Positions 32,653-43,800 of a stretch of 64,000 bases of DNA are shown here, one piece after another. Numbering within the stretch: position 1 is the first letter of the stretch; each line of letters starts with the position of its first letter. Source of the DNA: DAOUBP01 sp964474695 (GTDB taxonomy: Bacteria > Chloroflexota > Anaerolineae > CG2-30-64-16); assembly GCA_964474695.1 (NCBI GenBank), contig CAYYTK010000017.1, positions 1 to 64,000 of the forward strand, read 5' to 3'. The position numbers and the translations under genes were made by a program. Under the pieces are notes generated by a model. The model searched no databases. It saw only the letters and a program-made list of their open reading frames with translations, and was not told where the DNA came from.

Positions 32653-35486
32653 CCACCGCCCAACTTCGTCCCTGGAGCCAGGTCGTCAGCCTCGACCACG
32701 ACGTCGAGTCCGGCAACACCGCGGTCGCAGCCTACGCGATTGACCTCGGCGCGCTGGTGGCGGGCGACCCGCGCATCCCGCGCGTCTACCGTCAGCCGGC
32801 CGACTTCTTCGCGGTGACGCACCTCACGACCGGCCTGCGCCGGCTGCTGAGCGACGTCCTGGCCGGGCTGACCGGCGGAACCGGCGACCGGGTGCTCCAG
32901 CTCCGTTCACCCTTCGGCGGCGGCAAGTCGCACACGCTGGCCGCGCTCTACCACGCAGCCAAGGACCGGAGCGCGCTCGACGTGCTGCCGGGCGGCACGG
33001 CGCTGCCGCGGCCGGGGACCGTGCGCATCGCCGTGTTCGACGGTGAGAAGTTCGACGTGCAGGGGCGGCTCGTGGAGGGCCAGCAGGTGCACACGATGTG
33101 GGGGGTGCTGGCAGCTCAACTTGGCCCCTACGACGCCGTGGCCTACCACGACGCCAACCGCATCGCGCCCGGCGGCGACCGCATCGCCGAGATGCTGGGC
33201 GACGAACCGACCCTGATCCTGCTGGACGAGGTGCTCAAGTACCTGGAGCGCGCCGGCGCGGAGGTGGTGGGCGACTCCACGCTGGGCCGCCAGACCCAGG
33301 ACTTCGTGCAGTCCCTCTCAGTGGAAGTGGCCCGCTCGGCGCGCGCGGTCCTGGTCTACAGCCTCCAGGCCAGCACGCGCGAGGCGCTCGGCAATGAGGC
33401 GCTGCTGGCCATGCTCGACCACCTCACTTCCCGCGTCGATGCCAAGCGCGAGCCGGTCTCCGGCGACGAGATCCTGCCCGTGCTGCGCCGCCGGCTGCTC
33501 CGCGCACCGTGGCCCACGGCGGACGACGCCCGCCCCGTTGCCGAGGCCTATGCGGCCGAGATCACCCGCATGCGCGCCGCGCACGCCGTAGATGAAGCCT
33601 CCCGCCGCGCGGCCGAAGACGACCGGCTGGCGCTGCGCGACCGGCTCGTGGCCGCGTACCCGTTCCACCCTGCGCTGATCGACATCATGCGCGAGCGGTG
33701 GGCCTCGCTGCCCGACTTCCAACGCACGCGCGGCGCGCTGCGCTTCCTGGCGGTCTGCCTGCACACGCTGAAACAGGCCAACACGGCCGGCCCCCTGCTT
33801 GGCCCCGGCGACATCGCCATTGAGAACGACGACGTGGCCCAGGCCTTCTTCACCGAGGTCGGCCAGCGCGAGCCGTTCAAGGCGGTGCTGGAGCGCGACT
33901 TCCGCGGCCCCAACGCCCGCATCGGCCGCATTGACGAGCGGCTGGGTCGCGAGCACCCGGAGCTGAGCGGCGTCCGGCCGGCCATGCGCATTGCCACCGC
34001 CATCCTGGCCTACTCCTTCGGCGGCCTGACCCGCCGCGACGAGCAGGGCGGCGAACCGATCGCCACCGGTGTCACCGAGACCGAGCTGCTCTCGGCCGTG
34101 GTCAGTCCCGAGCTCGACGACATCACCGCGCGCGCCGTGCTGAACGAGCTGCGCACGCAGTGTCTCTTCCTTCACTTCGACGGCGCGCACTACGCGTTCA
34201 AGACGACCCCCAACGTCACCCAACTCCTGGAGGACCAGGCGGTCCACGTGCGCCCGCGCGAGATCGAGGAAGCCATCGAGGCCGACCTGGTGAACCGCCT
34301 GAGCGGCCGGCACGGCGCCATCGTCTGGCCGCGGGCCAGCCAGGGCATCCCCGACCGCGAGCCGCGCTTCCTGCTCGCCTACCTGCCGCTCGATTTCGCG
34401 GCCCTGAGCGATGCAGGCCAGGAGCAGCAGGCCAAGGCGTATTTCACGCAGTACGGCGACGCGCCGCGGCGCTACCGCAACGGGCTGGGCCTGGCGATCC
34501 CGAGCCGCGAGCCGGCCGACACCCTGCGCCGGGCCACCCGCTACCTCAAGGCGATCGCACTGCTCAAGGGCCGGCGGCAGGAGTTCAACCTGACGAGTGC
34601 GCAACTGGCCCAGCTCAACCAGCGCGAGACCGCGGAAAAGACGGCGTTCGAGTCAGCCATGCGCGACCTGTACGCGTCCGTCTGGCTGCCGGCGTTCAGC
34701 GAAGCCGGCCTGGCCATCGAAAAGGTCGGCCTTGCCGGCCGGCCGCTCCAGGCGACCACAGTCCACGAGCGGCTGAGCGAGCTGCTCACCGCGGTGTCGC
34801 CCCCGCGTCTCTTCAACTCGCTGCGGCCCGCCAAGATCGTCGAACTGCTCCGGCTCGGCGCCGGCGCCGGCGAGAACCGGACCGTGGGCGTGGACCAGGT
34901 GATCGCTACATTCTACGAGGTGCCCGGCCTGCCCCGGCTGGAGAGCGACGCCGCGATCCGGCAAGCCATCGCGGCCGGTGTGCAGGAGCGCACCTTCGGC
35001 CTGGTCGGCCGCGCGGGCCGCGACGAGGTCACCCGGCTGCGCGAGGCGAGCGGCTACCTGGTCAGCCGCCGCGCGGTGCAGATCGGCGTGGCCGTGCCGG
35101 CGGACAGCATCGAGCCGGCTGCCGCGTTCCTCATCGTGCCGGAAGCGATCGAGAGTGAGGCGCCGCCTCCCGCACCCACTCCTGACCAGACACAACCCGC
35201 CGCTGGCGGCGTCACCCCAACACCCGGTGTGACCGTCGTCACGCCAGGCGGCACTCGCCCCACGCCCAACGCCGACCGCTGCACGTCCGTGCGCCTCGCC
35301 ATGCGCATGACCCGGCGCGAAATCTTCGCCAGCTCGAACGCCCTGGCCAACCTGGCCGACAAGGCCGGCGACATCCAGGTGACGGTGGAGGCGGAGAAGG
35401 CAGATGGCTTCGATCCCGCCTGGCTGCGGAATGCGGTGCTGGAGCCGCTGGAGGAGGCGGATGTGAGGATGGAAGAGCAGGGGTAA
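32649..35486 (+). CDS. DUF499 family AAA ATPase (COG1483-like)
   Basis: 945 aa. Walker A SPFGGGKSHTLAAL at residues 87-100, Walker B PTLILLDEVLKYLERA near 186-201, and the sensor-like VLVYSLQASTREAL near 236. This set is typical for DUF499 proteins, which accompany DUF1156 methylases in defence loci. A proline-rich linker (about 835-880, EAPPPAPTPDQTQP...) precedes a C-terminal small domain. It would act as an ATP-driven motor or switch for the nuclease encoded just upstream. Strongly coupled start at 32649. Confidence 0.87.
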   Translation: MTTAQLRPWSQVVSLDHDVESGNTAVAAYAIDLGALVAGDPRIPRVYRQPADFFAVTHLTTGLRRLLSDVLAGLTGGTGDRVLQLRSPFGGGKSHTLAALYHAAKDRSALDVLPGGTALPRPGTVRIAVFDGEKFDVQGRLVEGQQVHTMWGVLAAQLGPYDAVAYHDANRIAPGGDRIAEMLGDEPTLILLDEVLKYLERAGAEVVGDSTLGRQTQDFVQSLSVEVARSARAVLVYSLQASTREALGNEALLAMLDHLTSRVDAKREPVSGDEILPVLRRRLLRAPWPTADDARPVAEAYAAEITRMRAAHAVDEASRRAAEDDRLALRDRLVAAYPFHPALIDIMRERWASLPDFQRTRGALRFLAVCLHTLKQANTAGPLLGPGDIAIENDDVAQAFFTEVGQREPFKAVLERDFRGPNARIGRIDERLGREHPELSGVRPAMRIATAILAYSFGGLTRRDEQGGEPIATGVTETELLSAVVSPELDDITARAVLNELRTQCLFLHFDGAHYAFKTTPNVTQLLEDQAVHVRPREIEEAIEADLVNRLSGRHGAIVWPRASQGIPDREPRFLLAYLPLDFAALSDAGQEQQAKAYFTQYGDAPRRYRNGLGLAIPSREPADTLRRATRYLKAIALLKGRRQEFNLTSAQLAQLNQRETAEKTAFESAMRDLYASVWLPAFSEAGLAIEKVGLAGRPLQATTVHERLSELLTAVSPPRLFNSLRPAKIVELLRLGAGAGENRTVGVDQVIATFYEVPGLPRLESDAAIRQAIAAGVQERTFGLVGRAGRDEVTRLREASGYLVSRRAVQIGVAVPADSIEPAAAFLIVPEAIESEAPPPAPTPDQTQPAAGGVTPTPGVTVVTPGGTRPTPNADRCTSVRLAMRMTRREIFASSNALANLADKAGDIQVTVEAEKADGFDPAWLRNAVLEPLEEADVRMEEQG

Positions 35487-35561
35487 CGTCGGGATCACGT
35501 CGGTAGTTTATTAACGCGGATCACAATGCCATCCCAAGCGATTAGTTGAGGAGGTATTGAC

Positions 35562-36269
35562 GTGGACGATCTTCAGGTCTTCATTTGCTACAGTCACAAA
35601 GATGCCAAGTGGTTCGACGAAAGTAACGAGCGCTGTCTGATCCCCTGGCTGGAAGATATCCTGCGCGCCAGAGGCATCACGCTGTGGTTTGACCGCAGCG
35701 GACTGAAGGCCGGCGACCAGTACCGGAACGAGCTTATTGCAGGCATAGACCGCTCACGGATCGCGCTGCTGTTGGTCAGCTGGAACTTCCTCGCCTCGGA
35801 CTTCATTCTGAAGACAGAACTGCCTCGCATCCAGGCGCGGGAAGACCAACACCTGATAACCGTGATTCCCGTGTTGCTTTCCCCTTGCGAGTGGAAGCAG
35901 TACCCACAGATCGAGAAGTACCAGATCCTGCCAGGCCAGCCAACACCGCTAGTCAATTACACCCGGAATGACGTTGACTGGGAAGATGCCAAAAACCAGA
36001 TTTTGACGGCCGTTCTTGCCAGAGCTGACGAAATCCGCCGAGCAGCGCCTCCATCCCCTGAAGAGCGACGGGAACTGCGCCAGCGGGAGCAGTGCGAACA
36101 GGAGGACCAAGCCTGGGAAACAAGGATGGAAAAGGACCAAGAGAGATGGGAACAGGAGGTTAGGATCGCCCAAGAGAAAGAGCAGGCAAACTGGGATGCG
36201 TGGCATGAGCGGGAACAGGCCAAATGGGACGCGTGGCGCCGGGAATTCTATGGGGATGACCACGAATAG
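35562..36269 (+). CDS. TIR-domain protein with charged C-terminal coiled coil
   Basis: 235 aa, GTG at 35562 with GAGGAGG upstream. Residues 1-135 form a TIR domain: LQVFICYSHKDAKW (beta-A and BB-loop region), ITLWFDRSGLKAGDQY, RIALLLVSWNFLASDFI and the conserved Glu in LKTELPRIQ, the likely NADase residue. Residues 155-232 are very rich in Glu, Gln, Arg and Trp (EQEDQAWETRMEKDQERWEQ) and probably form a long helix. TIR proteins in bacteria cleave NAD after sensing phage, often as an abortive-infection effector. The Trp/Gln-rich repeats (K-ANWDAWHEREQAKWDAW) are unusual. Confidence 0.85.
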   Translation: MDDLQVFICYSHKDAKWFDESNERCLIPWLEDILRARGITLWFDRSGLKAGDQYRNELIAGIDRSRIALLLVSWNFLASDFILKTELPRIQAREDQHLITVIPVLLSPCEWKQYPQIEKYQILPGQPTPLVNYTRNDVDWEDAKNQILTAVLARADEIRRAAPPSPEERRELRQREQCEQEDQAWETRMEKDQERWEQEVRIAQEKEQANWDAWHEREQAKWDAWRREFYGDDHE

Positions 36270-36468
36270 ATACCACGACAGAACTGATGCTGCGGCAATG
36301 GCCTCCGGATTGCTGCGCACTCATGCCAGGTTGTTCGGCCGGAAGTACTGCCTCGCCGCGACCGGTGCCACAAAACGAACACCTATCTTGGTAATCCAGG
36401 CGCTCGAGCAGGCGCACGACAGTGAAATGCGAGCCGGATTGCTGTTCCTGCGCGGCCAGGCACCGTAA
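36250..36468 (+). CDS. Possible small protein, 72 aa
   Basis: ATG at 36250 overlaps the TIR gene's last 20 bases; product MGMTTNRYHDRTDAAAMASG then FGRKYCLAATGATKRTPILV. No family recognised and no strong RBS. The 333-bp gap 36270-36602 otherwise holds nothing clear apart from this frame. Confidence 0.3.
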   Translation: MGMTTNRYHDRTDAAAMASGLLRTHARLFGRKYCLAATGATKRTPILVIQALEQAHDSEMRAGLLFLRGQAP

Positions 36469-36602
36469 CCAAGAGAAACGCAGTCATCTGAGCCCCGCCA
36501 CTTCTGTATCGATAGCCTGAGTTGCTCTGTTGTCATCAAGGCTGTGCTTCACCTGTGTACGCAGACATAATGGCTTGACTTGCGACCGAGGAAGACTCCA
36601 CT

Positions 36603-39600
36603 ATGACAGACCCGACCACTCCCGATTACCGTTACTGGGCCTTCATCAGCTACAGCAGCAAAGACGCCGTGCACGCCAGATGGCTGCACCGCGCCATCGA
36701 GACTTATGGCATTCCTGCTAAGCTGGTCGAGCATGGCCATACGACGCCGCTGGGCGAACCGGCCCCCAAGCAGTTCAAGCCGGTGTTCCGCGACCGTGAC
36801 GAGCTGCCCGCTTCCGCCGACCTGGGAGAAGCTATTCAAGACGCCCTTGCCGCCTCGCGCTGCTTGATCGTGATCTGTTCACCCCATGCTGCAATTTCGC
36901 CATGGGTTAATCGGGAGATCGAGACCTTCATCGAGATGGGCCGGGGCGACCGCATCTTCGCGTATATCGTGGACGGCGAGCCGAACAGCGACGACGAGAG
37001 GGAGTGTTTTCCGCCCGTGCTCAGGCGGCCGGTCGAACCTTTAGCCGCGGATGCCCGCCAGTCAAAAGATGGGCGAAACGATGCCAAACTCAAGCTACTG
37101 GCCGGCATGCTCGGCGTGGGATTTGACGCGCTCAAGCAACGCGATACTCAGCGCCGGGTGCGCCGCCTCCAGGTAGTCGTTGCGGCAGTCCTTCTCCTTG
37201 CACTGGTTCTGAGTGGCCTGGCCTGGTACGCCAACGCAGCCCGGCTGCGAGCAGAGGCGGCTGAAGCCAACGCGGTCAACGAGTCGTATGTCCGAGCGAC
37301 AGCCGAGGCCCAGGCCGTATCTGAATCCCATGTTCGCGCAACAGCAGAAGCTAATGCAGTCACTGAGGCCCATGCGCGCGCCACAGCCCAGGCCGTGGCG
37401 GAAGATGAGCGCAATCGCGCCGAAGACGAGGCTCGAATTGCGCGAGTGCGTGAGCTGGCAGCAAAATCGCAGGCGGTCATCGAAAGCCAACCGCAGCACA
37501 GCCTGCTGCTTGGAATCGAGGCCGTTCAACTCGGCGCACAGGCCACACAAGCGTTGACTGGGGCTAAGAACAATCTCTATCAAGCACTCTCTAGGATTGG
37601 CGGCCTTGGCTTGAGTGGCCACCGCAATTGGACTTGGCGGATGGCCTTCAGCTTGAACAGTCAGCGTTTGGTTACGGGCGGCCAGGATGGCACTGCACGC
37701 GTATGGGACATGACGGAGTCACCTATCCCACGTAATACCAGGGTTTACCAGACAAGGAATTCGATTACGTCGGTGGCCGTCAGCCCGGATGGTCGATGGC
37801 TGGCTGCCGCAGACGGAGACTTGGGACTCAATCCCTACTTGGTTGGTGATCTGGGTGGACTGGACACGCTTTTTCAGAGACGGGATCGTCAAGTGCAAGG
37901 CGCAGTCGACCGAAGCCGCGATACTGCCGTCTACTTGTGGGATCTCAATGCGCCTGACGACCGCCCTCCCATCGTCCTTGGGGGCTACGACCACATAATC
38001 CACGCACTTGCTTTCAGCCCGGACAATCGCTGGTTGGCTACCGGCAACTACGACGCCACTGTGCGTCTGTGGAGTCTGGAAGCTCTTACGACCACGCAAC
38101 CAATCATCCTGCATGGTCACGAATGGGATGTGTTGTCAATCGCCTTCAGCCCAGATGGGCGGCGGTTAGTTACTGGCAGCGCTGACAACACAGCTCGCGT
38201 GTGGGACCTTTCCGTACCCGAGCCAGATAAGACCTCGATCGTGCTTGCTGGCCACACTGATCAGATCCAGGCCATGGCGATGAGTTCTGATGGGCACTGG
38301 CTAGTTACCGGCAGTGAAGACAAAACGGCCCGCTTATGGGACTTGACTGCACCTGACCCAGCTTCAACATCGGTGGTCATCGCACAACACAAGGCAACCG
38401 TTGCTGCAGTTGCTATCAGTCCAGATAACCGATGGGTGGCAACGGGAGGCTTTGCCGAGGACAATACCGTACACTTGGTGGATCTCGCGGCCAGTCAATC
38501 GATAACGGATTCGCTGGTGTTTCGGGGGCACGAACGGAGCGTCATAGGTCTTGCATTCAGCCCCGACAGTCATTGGCTCGTGTCAGCAAGCCTGGACAGC
38601 ACTCTGCGTGCCTGGAATATCACATCCCCAGATCCTGTGGCTTCGGTTCGCGTCATTCGCGGGCAAAACAGCGCAAACCGCGCCATTGCTGTTAGCCCAG
38701 ACGGCCGCTGGCTTGTAGCCGGCAGTGAAGATGGCAACGTGCGCCGATGGGCCATGTCAACAATTACCGGCACATCTGTATTGGGCAATCCTGCTACCAT
38801 CCCCCTGGCCTTGATGGGACACAAGGACAGGATCGTTGACCTGGCTGTCAGTCCGGATGGCCGTTGGTTGGCCACAGGCAGCAAGGAAGCCACGGCGCGG
38901 CTGTGGGATTTGCATTCGTTCTCGCCAGAATCTTTCTTTTCGACCGATGCTCTCCCCTCAATTGCGCTCGAAGGTCACCGGGACGAAGTATATAAACTCG
39001 CGTTCAGCGCTGACAGTCATTGGCTTGCGACCGCCAGCTTGGATGACACCGCGCGGCTGTGGGATCTGAAGGCAGCCAACCCGGCAGTCACCTCTCTACT
39101 TCTGGAGGGTCATGAGGGAGATATCAATGCTGTTGCGTTCAGCCCGGATGGCCATTGGCTTGTCACCGCCAGTGATGATCGAACTGCACGTCTATGGGAT
39201 ATCAGATCGACTAATCCAGCGGAGGACTATGTCGCTCTCACTGGTCATCAACTCCCAGTGCTCGTGGCAGAATTCAGCAGCAACGGGCGCTGGCTGGCGA
39301 CAGGTAGCATGGATGCTACAGCACGCCTCTGGGACATGTCCTTGGCAACTCCTGAAGCCAAGCCGATGGAACTGACCGGTCACACCGATCATGTGATTGC
39401 GATGGCGTTTAGCCCAGACAATCACTGGTTGGCAACCGGCAGTGCGGACCACACCGCCCGTCTCTGGGACTTGACCAATCCAGAAAGCAGCACCCCGGTA
39501 GCGGTCCTGAGCGGCCACGTAGGCTATGTCACTACAGTCGCGTTCAGCCCTGATTGCCGTTGGCTGGTTACCGGAGGAGCAGGATCCCTGGACCCTCTTC

Positions 39601-40703
39601 GCTTGTGGGACTTGACGTCCGAAGATCCTGCCGCTTCCCCCATTATCTTGCAGGGCCACAAGGCTTGGGTTTGGAATTCCGGGTTCACTCCTGATGGCCG
39701 TTGGCTGATCACCAGCAGTCTTGATGGGACAGTGCGCCTCTGGGACATGGCCACGGTTAACACCGATCCCTCATCGATTGTCCTTCTCGGCAAGCTGCCA
39801 GTGCTCGATCATGCCGTCAGTCCTGACGGACGTTGGCTGTTCACCGCAGACGAGCGTGGCGCAGCATTCATCTGGCCTCTGCGGGTCGCAGATGTGGTGG
39901 AGCTGGCTTGTCTCACCGTTGGACGCAACATGAGCCTAACCGAATGGGAGCAGACCTTCTATGACAGCCCGTATCGGCTGACCTGCACTGACTTCCCGCT
40001 CCATCCCGCTCTTATTCAGCGGGCGCGATTGATTGCCGAGGGGGGCGATATGGCCAGAGCCATGTTGTACCTCAAGACCGCTTTGGAAATCGACCCCACT
40101 CTGGACCTGGAACCTGAGACAGAAGTGAAACGGTACACTGCGGAGGCCCTGCGGGAGGAAGGCGCACTCCTGGCGCAAACGGAGGGAGATGTGCAAGGGG
40201 CAACCGAGAAGTTTCGGCAGGCGCTTGAGCTGTACCCCGAGCTGGCTTTCGATGCGGAGGCAGAGGCTGGACACTATGCTGCGCCGCATTTGCTGGATGA
40301 GGGGAGGCGTCTGGCAAGAGAGGGAGAAATGCTGGAAGCCTTGGCACTCTACGACAAGGCGCTGCAGCTAGATCCTCACCTGATGATATCGGCCTCCTAT
40401 TGGAATTATGTCTGCTGGTATGGGGGCCTATGGGACCAGGCGCAGGCAGTCATGGACGCCTGTGAGCGTGCCGTGGCCCTGAATCCGATCGACGGCAATA
40501 TCCGAGATAGTCGTGGGCTTGTTAGGTCGCTGTTGGGACAGTATTCGGGAGCCATTGAGGACTTCCAGTACTTCATCGCATGGCTGACAGAGAGAAACGG
40601 GAGCGCCAAAACAATCTCCCAGCGCGAAGCATGGGTTGCCACGTTGGAGGAAGGACGAAATCCTTTCGATGCGGCAACGCTCGAGGCGCTACGGGGTAAA
40701 TAG
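36603..40703 (+). CDS. Giant TIR - transmembrane - WD40 - TPR protein, copy 1
   Basis: 1366 aa. Residues 9-125: TIR domain (YRYWAFISYSSKDAVHARWL ... AASRCLIVICSPHAAISPWV, Glu105 as catalytic candidate). TM helix about 190-210 (VVVAAVLLLALVLSGLAWYA), then an Ala/Glu/Arg coiled coil to about 290. About 16 WD40 blades follow (320-1100; AFSPDGHWLVTASDDRTARLWDI-type). The C-terminus has ELACLTVGRNMSLTEW and helical repeats. A sensor propeller outside or inside the membrane could control the TIR NADase. Paralogue at 40825. Orientation across the membrane is not predicted. Confidence 0.85.
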   Translation: MTDPTTPDYRYWAFISYSSKDAVHARWLHRAIETYGIPAKLVEHGHTTPLGEPAPKQFKPVFRDRDELPASADLGEAIQDALAASRCLIVICSPHAAISPWVNREIETFIEMGRGDRIFAYIVDGEPNSDDERECFPPVLRRPVEPLAADARQSKDGRNDAKLKLLAGMLGVGFDALKQRDTQRRVRRLQVVVAAVLLLALVLSGLAWYANAARLRAEAAEANAVNESYVRATAEAQAVSESHVRATAEANAVTEAHARATAQAVAEDERNRAEDEARIARVRELAAKSQAVIESQPQHSLLLGIEAVQLGAQATQALTGAKNNLYQALSRIGGLGLSGHRNWTWRMAFSLNSQRLVTGGQDGTARVWDMTESPIPRNTRVYQTRNSITSVAVSPDGRWLAAADGDLGLNPYLVGDLGGLDTLFQRRDRQVQGAVDRSRDTAVYLWDLNAPDDRPPIVLGGYDHIIHALAFSPDNRWLATGNYDATVRLWSLEALTTTQPIILHGHEWDVLSIAFSPDGRRLVTGSADNTARVWDLSVPEPDKTSIVLAGHTDQIQAMAMSSDGHWLVTGSEDKTARLWDLTAPDPASTSVVIAQHKATVAAVAISPDNRWVATGGFAEDNTVHLVDLAASQSITDSLVFRGHERSVIGLAFSPDSHWLVSASLDSTLRAWNITSPDPVASVRVIRGQNSANRAIAVSPDGRWLVAGSEDGNVRRWAMSTITGTSVLGNPATIPLALMGHKDRIVDLAVSPDGRWLATGSKEATARLWDLHSFSPESFFSTDALPSIALEGHRDEVYKLAFSADSHWLATASLDDTARLWDLKAANPAVTSLLLEGHEGDINAVAFSPDGHWLVTASDDRTARLWDIRSTNPAEDYVALTGHQLPVLVAEFSSNGRWLATGSMDATARLWDMSLATPEAKPMELTGHTDHVIAMAFSPDNHWLATGSADHTARLWDLTNPESSTPVAVLSGHVGYVTTVAFSPDCRWLVTGGAGSLDPLRLWDLTSEDPAASPIILQGHKAWVWNSGFTPDGRWLITSSLDGTVRLWDMATVNTDPSSIVLLGKLPVLDHAVSPDGRWLFTADERGAAFIWPLRVADVVELACLTVGRNMSLTEWEQTFYDSPYRLTCTDFPLHPALIQRARLIAEGGDMARAMLYLKTALEIDPTLDLEPETEVKRYTAEALREEGALLAQTEGDVQGATEKFRQALELYPELAFDAEAEAGHYAAPHLLDEGRRLAREGEMLEALALYDKALQLDPHLMISASYWNYVCWYGGLWDQAQAVMDACERAVALNPIDGNIRDSRGLVRSLLGQYSGAIEDFQYFIAWLTERNGSAKTISQREAWVATLEEGRNPFDAATLEALRGK

Positions 40704-40824
40704 AGGTTGGCCGTACGCCGGGTTGCCTCGTCATTCACTTGTGCATCCCAGCCGACTACCTAAGCTACCGTGGGATAGAAGTCAGAAGTCGCCATTTGTC
40801 ATCAAACCATAAGGTACCTACGCC

Positions 40825-43800
40825 ATGAGCGAGCAACCTGCCAGGGAGTACCGTTACTGGGCCTTCATCAGTTACAGCCACAAGGACGAGAAGCAGGCCA
40901 AGTGGCTGCACCGCGTCATCGAAAAATACGGTATTCCTATAAAGCAGCTTGAAAGAGGGCATCTCACCCCCGCGGGCGAGTCTGTGCCTAAGCGATTCTT
41001 CCCCGTCTTCCGCGACCGAGCCGAACTGCCGGCTTCCTCGGACTTAAGTGAGACAATCAGAGACGCCCTGGTGGCCTCGCGTTACCTGATCGTGATCTGC
41101 TCTCCGAATGCCGCACGATCCCAGTGGGTGAATCGGGAAGTGGAGACCTTCACCGAGTTGGGCCGCAGCGACCGAATCTTCGCCTACATCGTGGATGGTG
41201 ACACCGACTTGCGCAGATTCGTTAGGCGCTTTGTCCATTTGCTCACCCACATCTTCGCGCACACTACGAGCGTCGAAGTCGACAGCGGCGACGAGCAGGT
41301 GAACTTCCCGGACGCGCTGGAGGAGCAGGAGCCCCTGGCCGCCGATGCCCGCCGGCAAGGCGACGGCAGGAATGATGCCAAGCTGAAGTTGCTGGCTGGT
41401 ATGCTCGGCGTGGGGTTCGATGCGTTGAAGCAGCGTGACAAGCAGCAACAGGCCAAGCGATTCCGACTGATAGCTGCCGTCGCGCTGGTACTCGTGATGG
41501 TCTTCTCTTTGCTGGCACTGTATGCCGAGTATCAGCGCCGCGAGAGCGAGGTCCAGGCCATGGGCCGCATGGCCATAGGATTCGCTGATCAGGCCAAGAA
41601 AGATGTCGCTGCATATCCCCAACGAAGCCTGCTCACTGCGATCGAGGCAGTCAGCTACTATTCCCAGAGGGCAGGCGAGACCGGGAGTTCGCCGGCTATG
41701 TCCTCCTTGCGTTACGTCCTTAACCGCACAGGGGGGCTAAGCCTGCCAGGCCACCAGGATGCGGTCGGGGTGACCGCGATCAGCCCGGACAGCCGATGGC
41801 TCCTGACCGGCGATGCCGGCGGGTTGGCCTTCATCTGGGATCTAAAAGCTGACGATCTGCGCGCAACGCGCATGCAGTTGGCCGATCACCACGGACAGAT
41901 AACCGCCGCGATGTTCACCCCTGACGGCAAACTGTTAGTCACCACCAGTGCAGATAGGCTCTACGGGTCCGGCCACGTCCGCATCTGGGTCATTGGGGAC
42001 GGTGGGGTATCCCCTTCGCCAACCTTTGTATCAGCAAGAGGTGCTGGAAGCCTCGCTGCAGCGGTGAGTCCCGACAGCAAATGGCTGGTCACTTCAGACG
42101 GCGACTATCTCGTGAAGCTCTGGGATTTACGCAACTTTAGCTCCCCGCCGGTCACTTTACTGGCCAGGTCCAACGTAGTCAAGTCGATAGCATTCAGTCG
42201 CGACGGTCACTGGCTTGCAGCCGCCAGCCGCAATGGAAAGGCGTATTTATGGCGGGTCGGGACATTAGGACCCTCTGAGACGCCTCTGGTCCTGCGTGGC
42301 CACGAGGACTGGGTGAACGCCGTGGCTTTCAGCGCGAACAGCGAATGGCTGTTTACTGGCAGTGGACAGTGGCAGGTGTGGCCTAACACCGTGACCGGAG
42401 CGGCTGCGAAGGATAACTCGCTCGTCGCCTGGAACCTCACAGCAGACAATCCGGCGGGAGCCGGAACGCTGATGGGGAAGCTCGATTCGCCGGTGATACA
42501 GCTTGTCGTCAGCGATTCAGGCATGGGCCTGATCAGCGTGGGACTGGGCGCTGTCCGGGTCTGGCAACAATCGGAACTCAATCACGCTGTGGTCCAGCAG
42601 CAGGGGGAGGTGCTGAAGGAATCGGCCGGCGTCGCCGCGTTTAGTCTTCACTCCGATTGGCTGGTCGTCGGCGACTCCCTCTGGGAGCCTCGTTCAGGAT
42701 CATATGGTTACGGCAGGTATCTGAAGCTCGATGGCCACGAGGGAGCCATCCTGAATGTCGCCTTCAGCCCCGACGGGCGGTGGCTCGTCACAGCCGGAGC
42801 CGATGGTCTGCCTCGCCTGTGGAATCTCCACCGCATTGGGCTAGAAAATAAAGCGCAGGCTACTCCCCTCAGTTTTCAATCTCCTTTAGGTTGGTATCAC
42901 CAGGCGGCCTTCAGCCCTGATGGCCGGTGGTTGGCATTGAACTTCGCAACTGACGGAACTCGCGAATGGGGCAAGATCAAGTATGGGCCCAAAAGCGCCT
43001 TCGCTGTGTACTTGTGGGGCGTAAATGACCTTGTGAACGGCTACAGCCCGAACTACCTCATAGGCCACAACGCAGCTGTTGAATATCTCGCATTCAGCGG
43101 AAACGGACGATGGTTGACCACTTTGGACCGGAACAGAGAGATACTTTTGTGGGATATGCTGCAGGTACAATCTGGTCCCTTCAAAGTACCCGGGATGGAT
43201 CCTATAGTGTCGCTGGCGCTGAGTAGCGACGGTCGGTGGTTAGCCGCGCTAGGCGATCGAACAAAAACAGTGAGTCTCTGGAATCTGGACAGAGCGCCGG
43301 AAGCGATTCCTTCGCCCGTCGTACTTCGGGGCCATACGGAAAACGTCAACTCCATCGCCTTCAGCCCCGACAGCCGGTGGCTCCTCACCGGAAGCGACGA
43401 CAACACGGCGCGTCTTTGGGATCTGGCATCCGCAACCACGGTAGGGAATCCAATCGTGTTAGCCGGTCATAACGGTGATGTAAGGCAGGTGTTAGTTACC
43501 CCCGATGGGAAGTGGGCGGTAACGAGCAGCTATGACCACACGGTCCGACGTTGGGATTTGCAGTCTATCAACCCAGGCAGTGAATCTCACCCATACTCCG
43601 GATATCAGCAGTGGGATGTGCTATTGGGGGCAAGCTCAGATGGACACTGGCTGGTCACGGTGGACGGCAGCAATCCGGTCCTCTGGAACCTGTGGCGCAA
43701 GCAGGCGGACGCGATTGTCCTGACCGGACATACGGCTGCCGTGAATGCCATAGACATCAGCCCGGACAGCCGGTGGCTGATCTCGGGAGATCAGGTGGGA

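Noticed and set aside
33318..34604. 428-codon minus-strand frame
   Set aside because: Antisense to the DUF499 ATPase; composition is that of a reversed coding strand.
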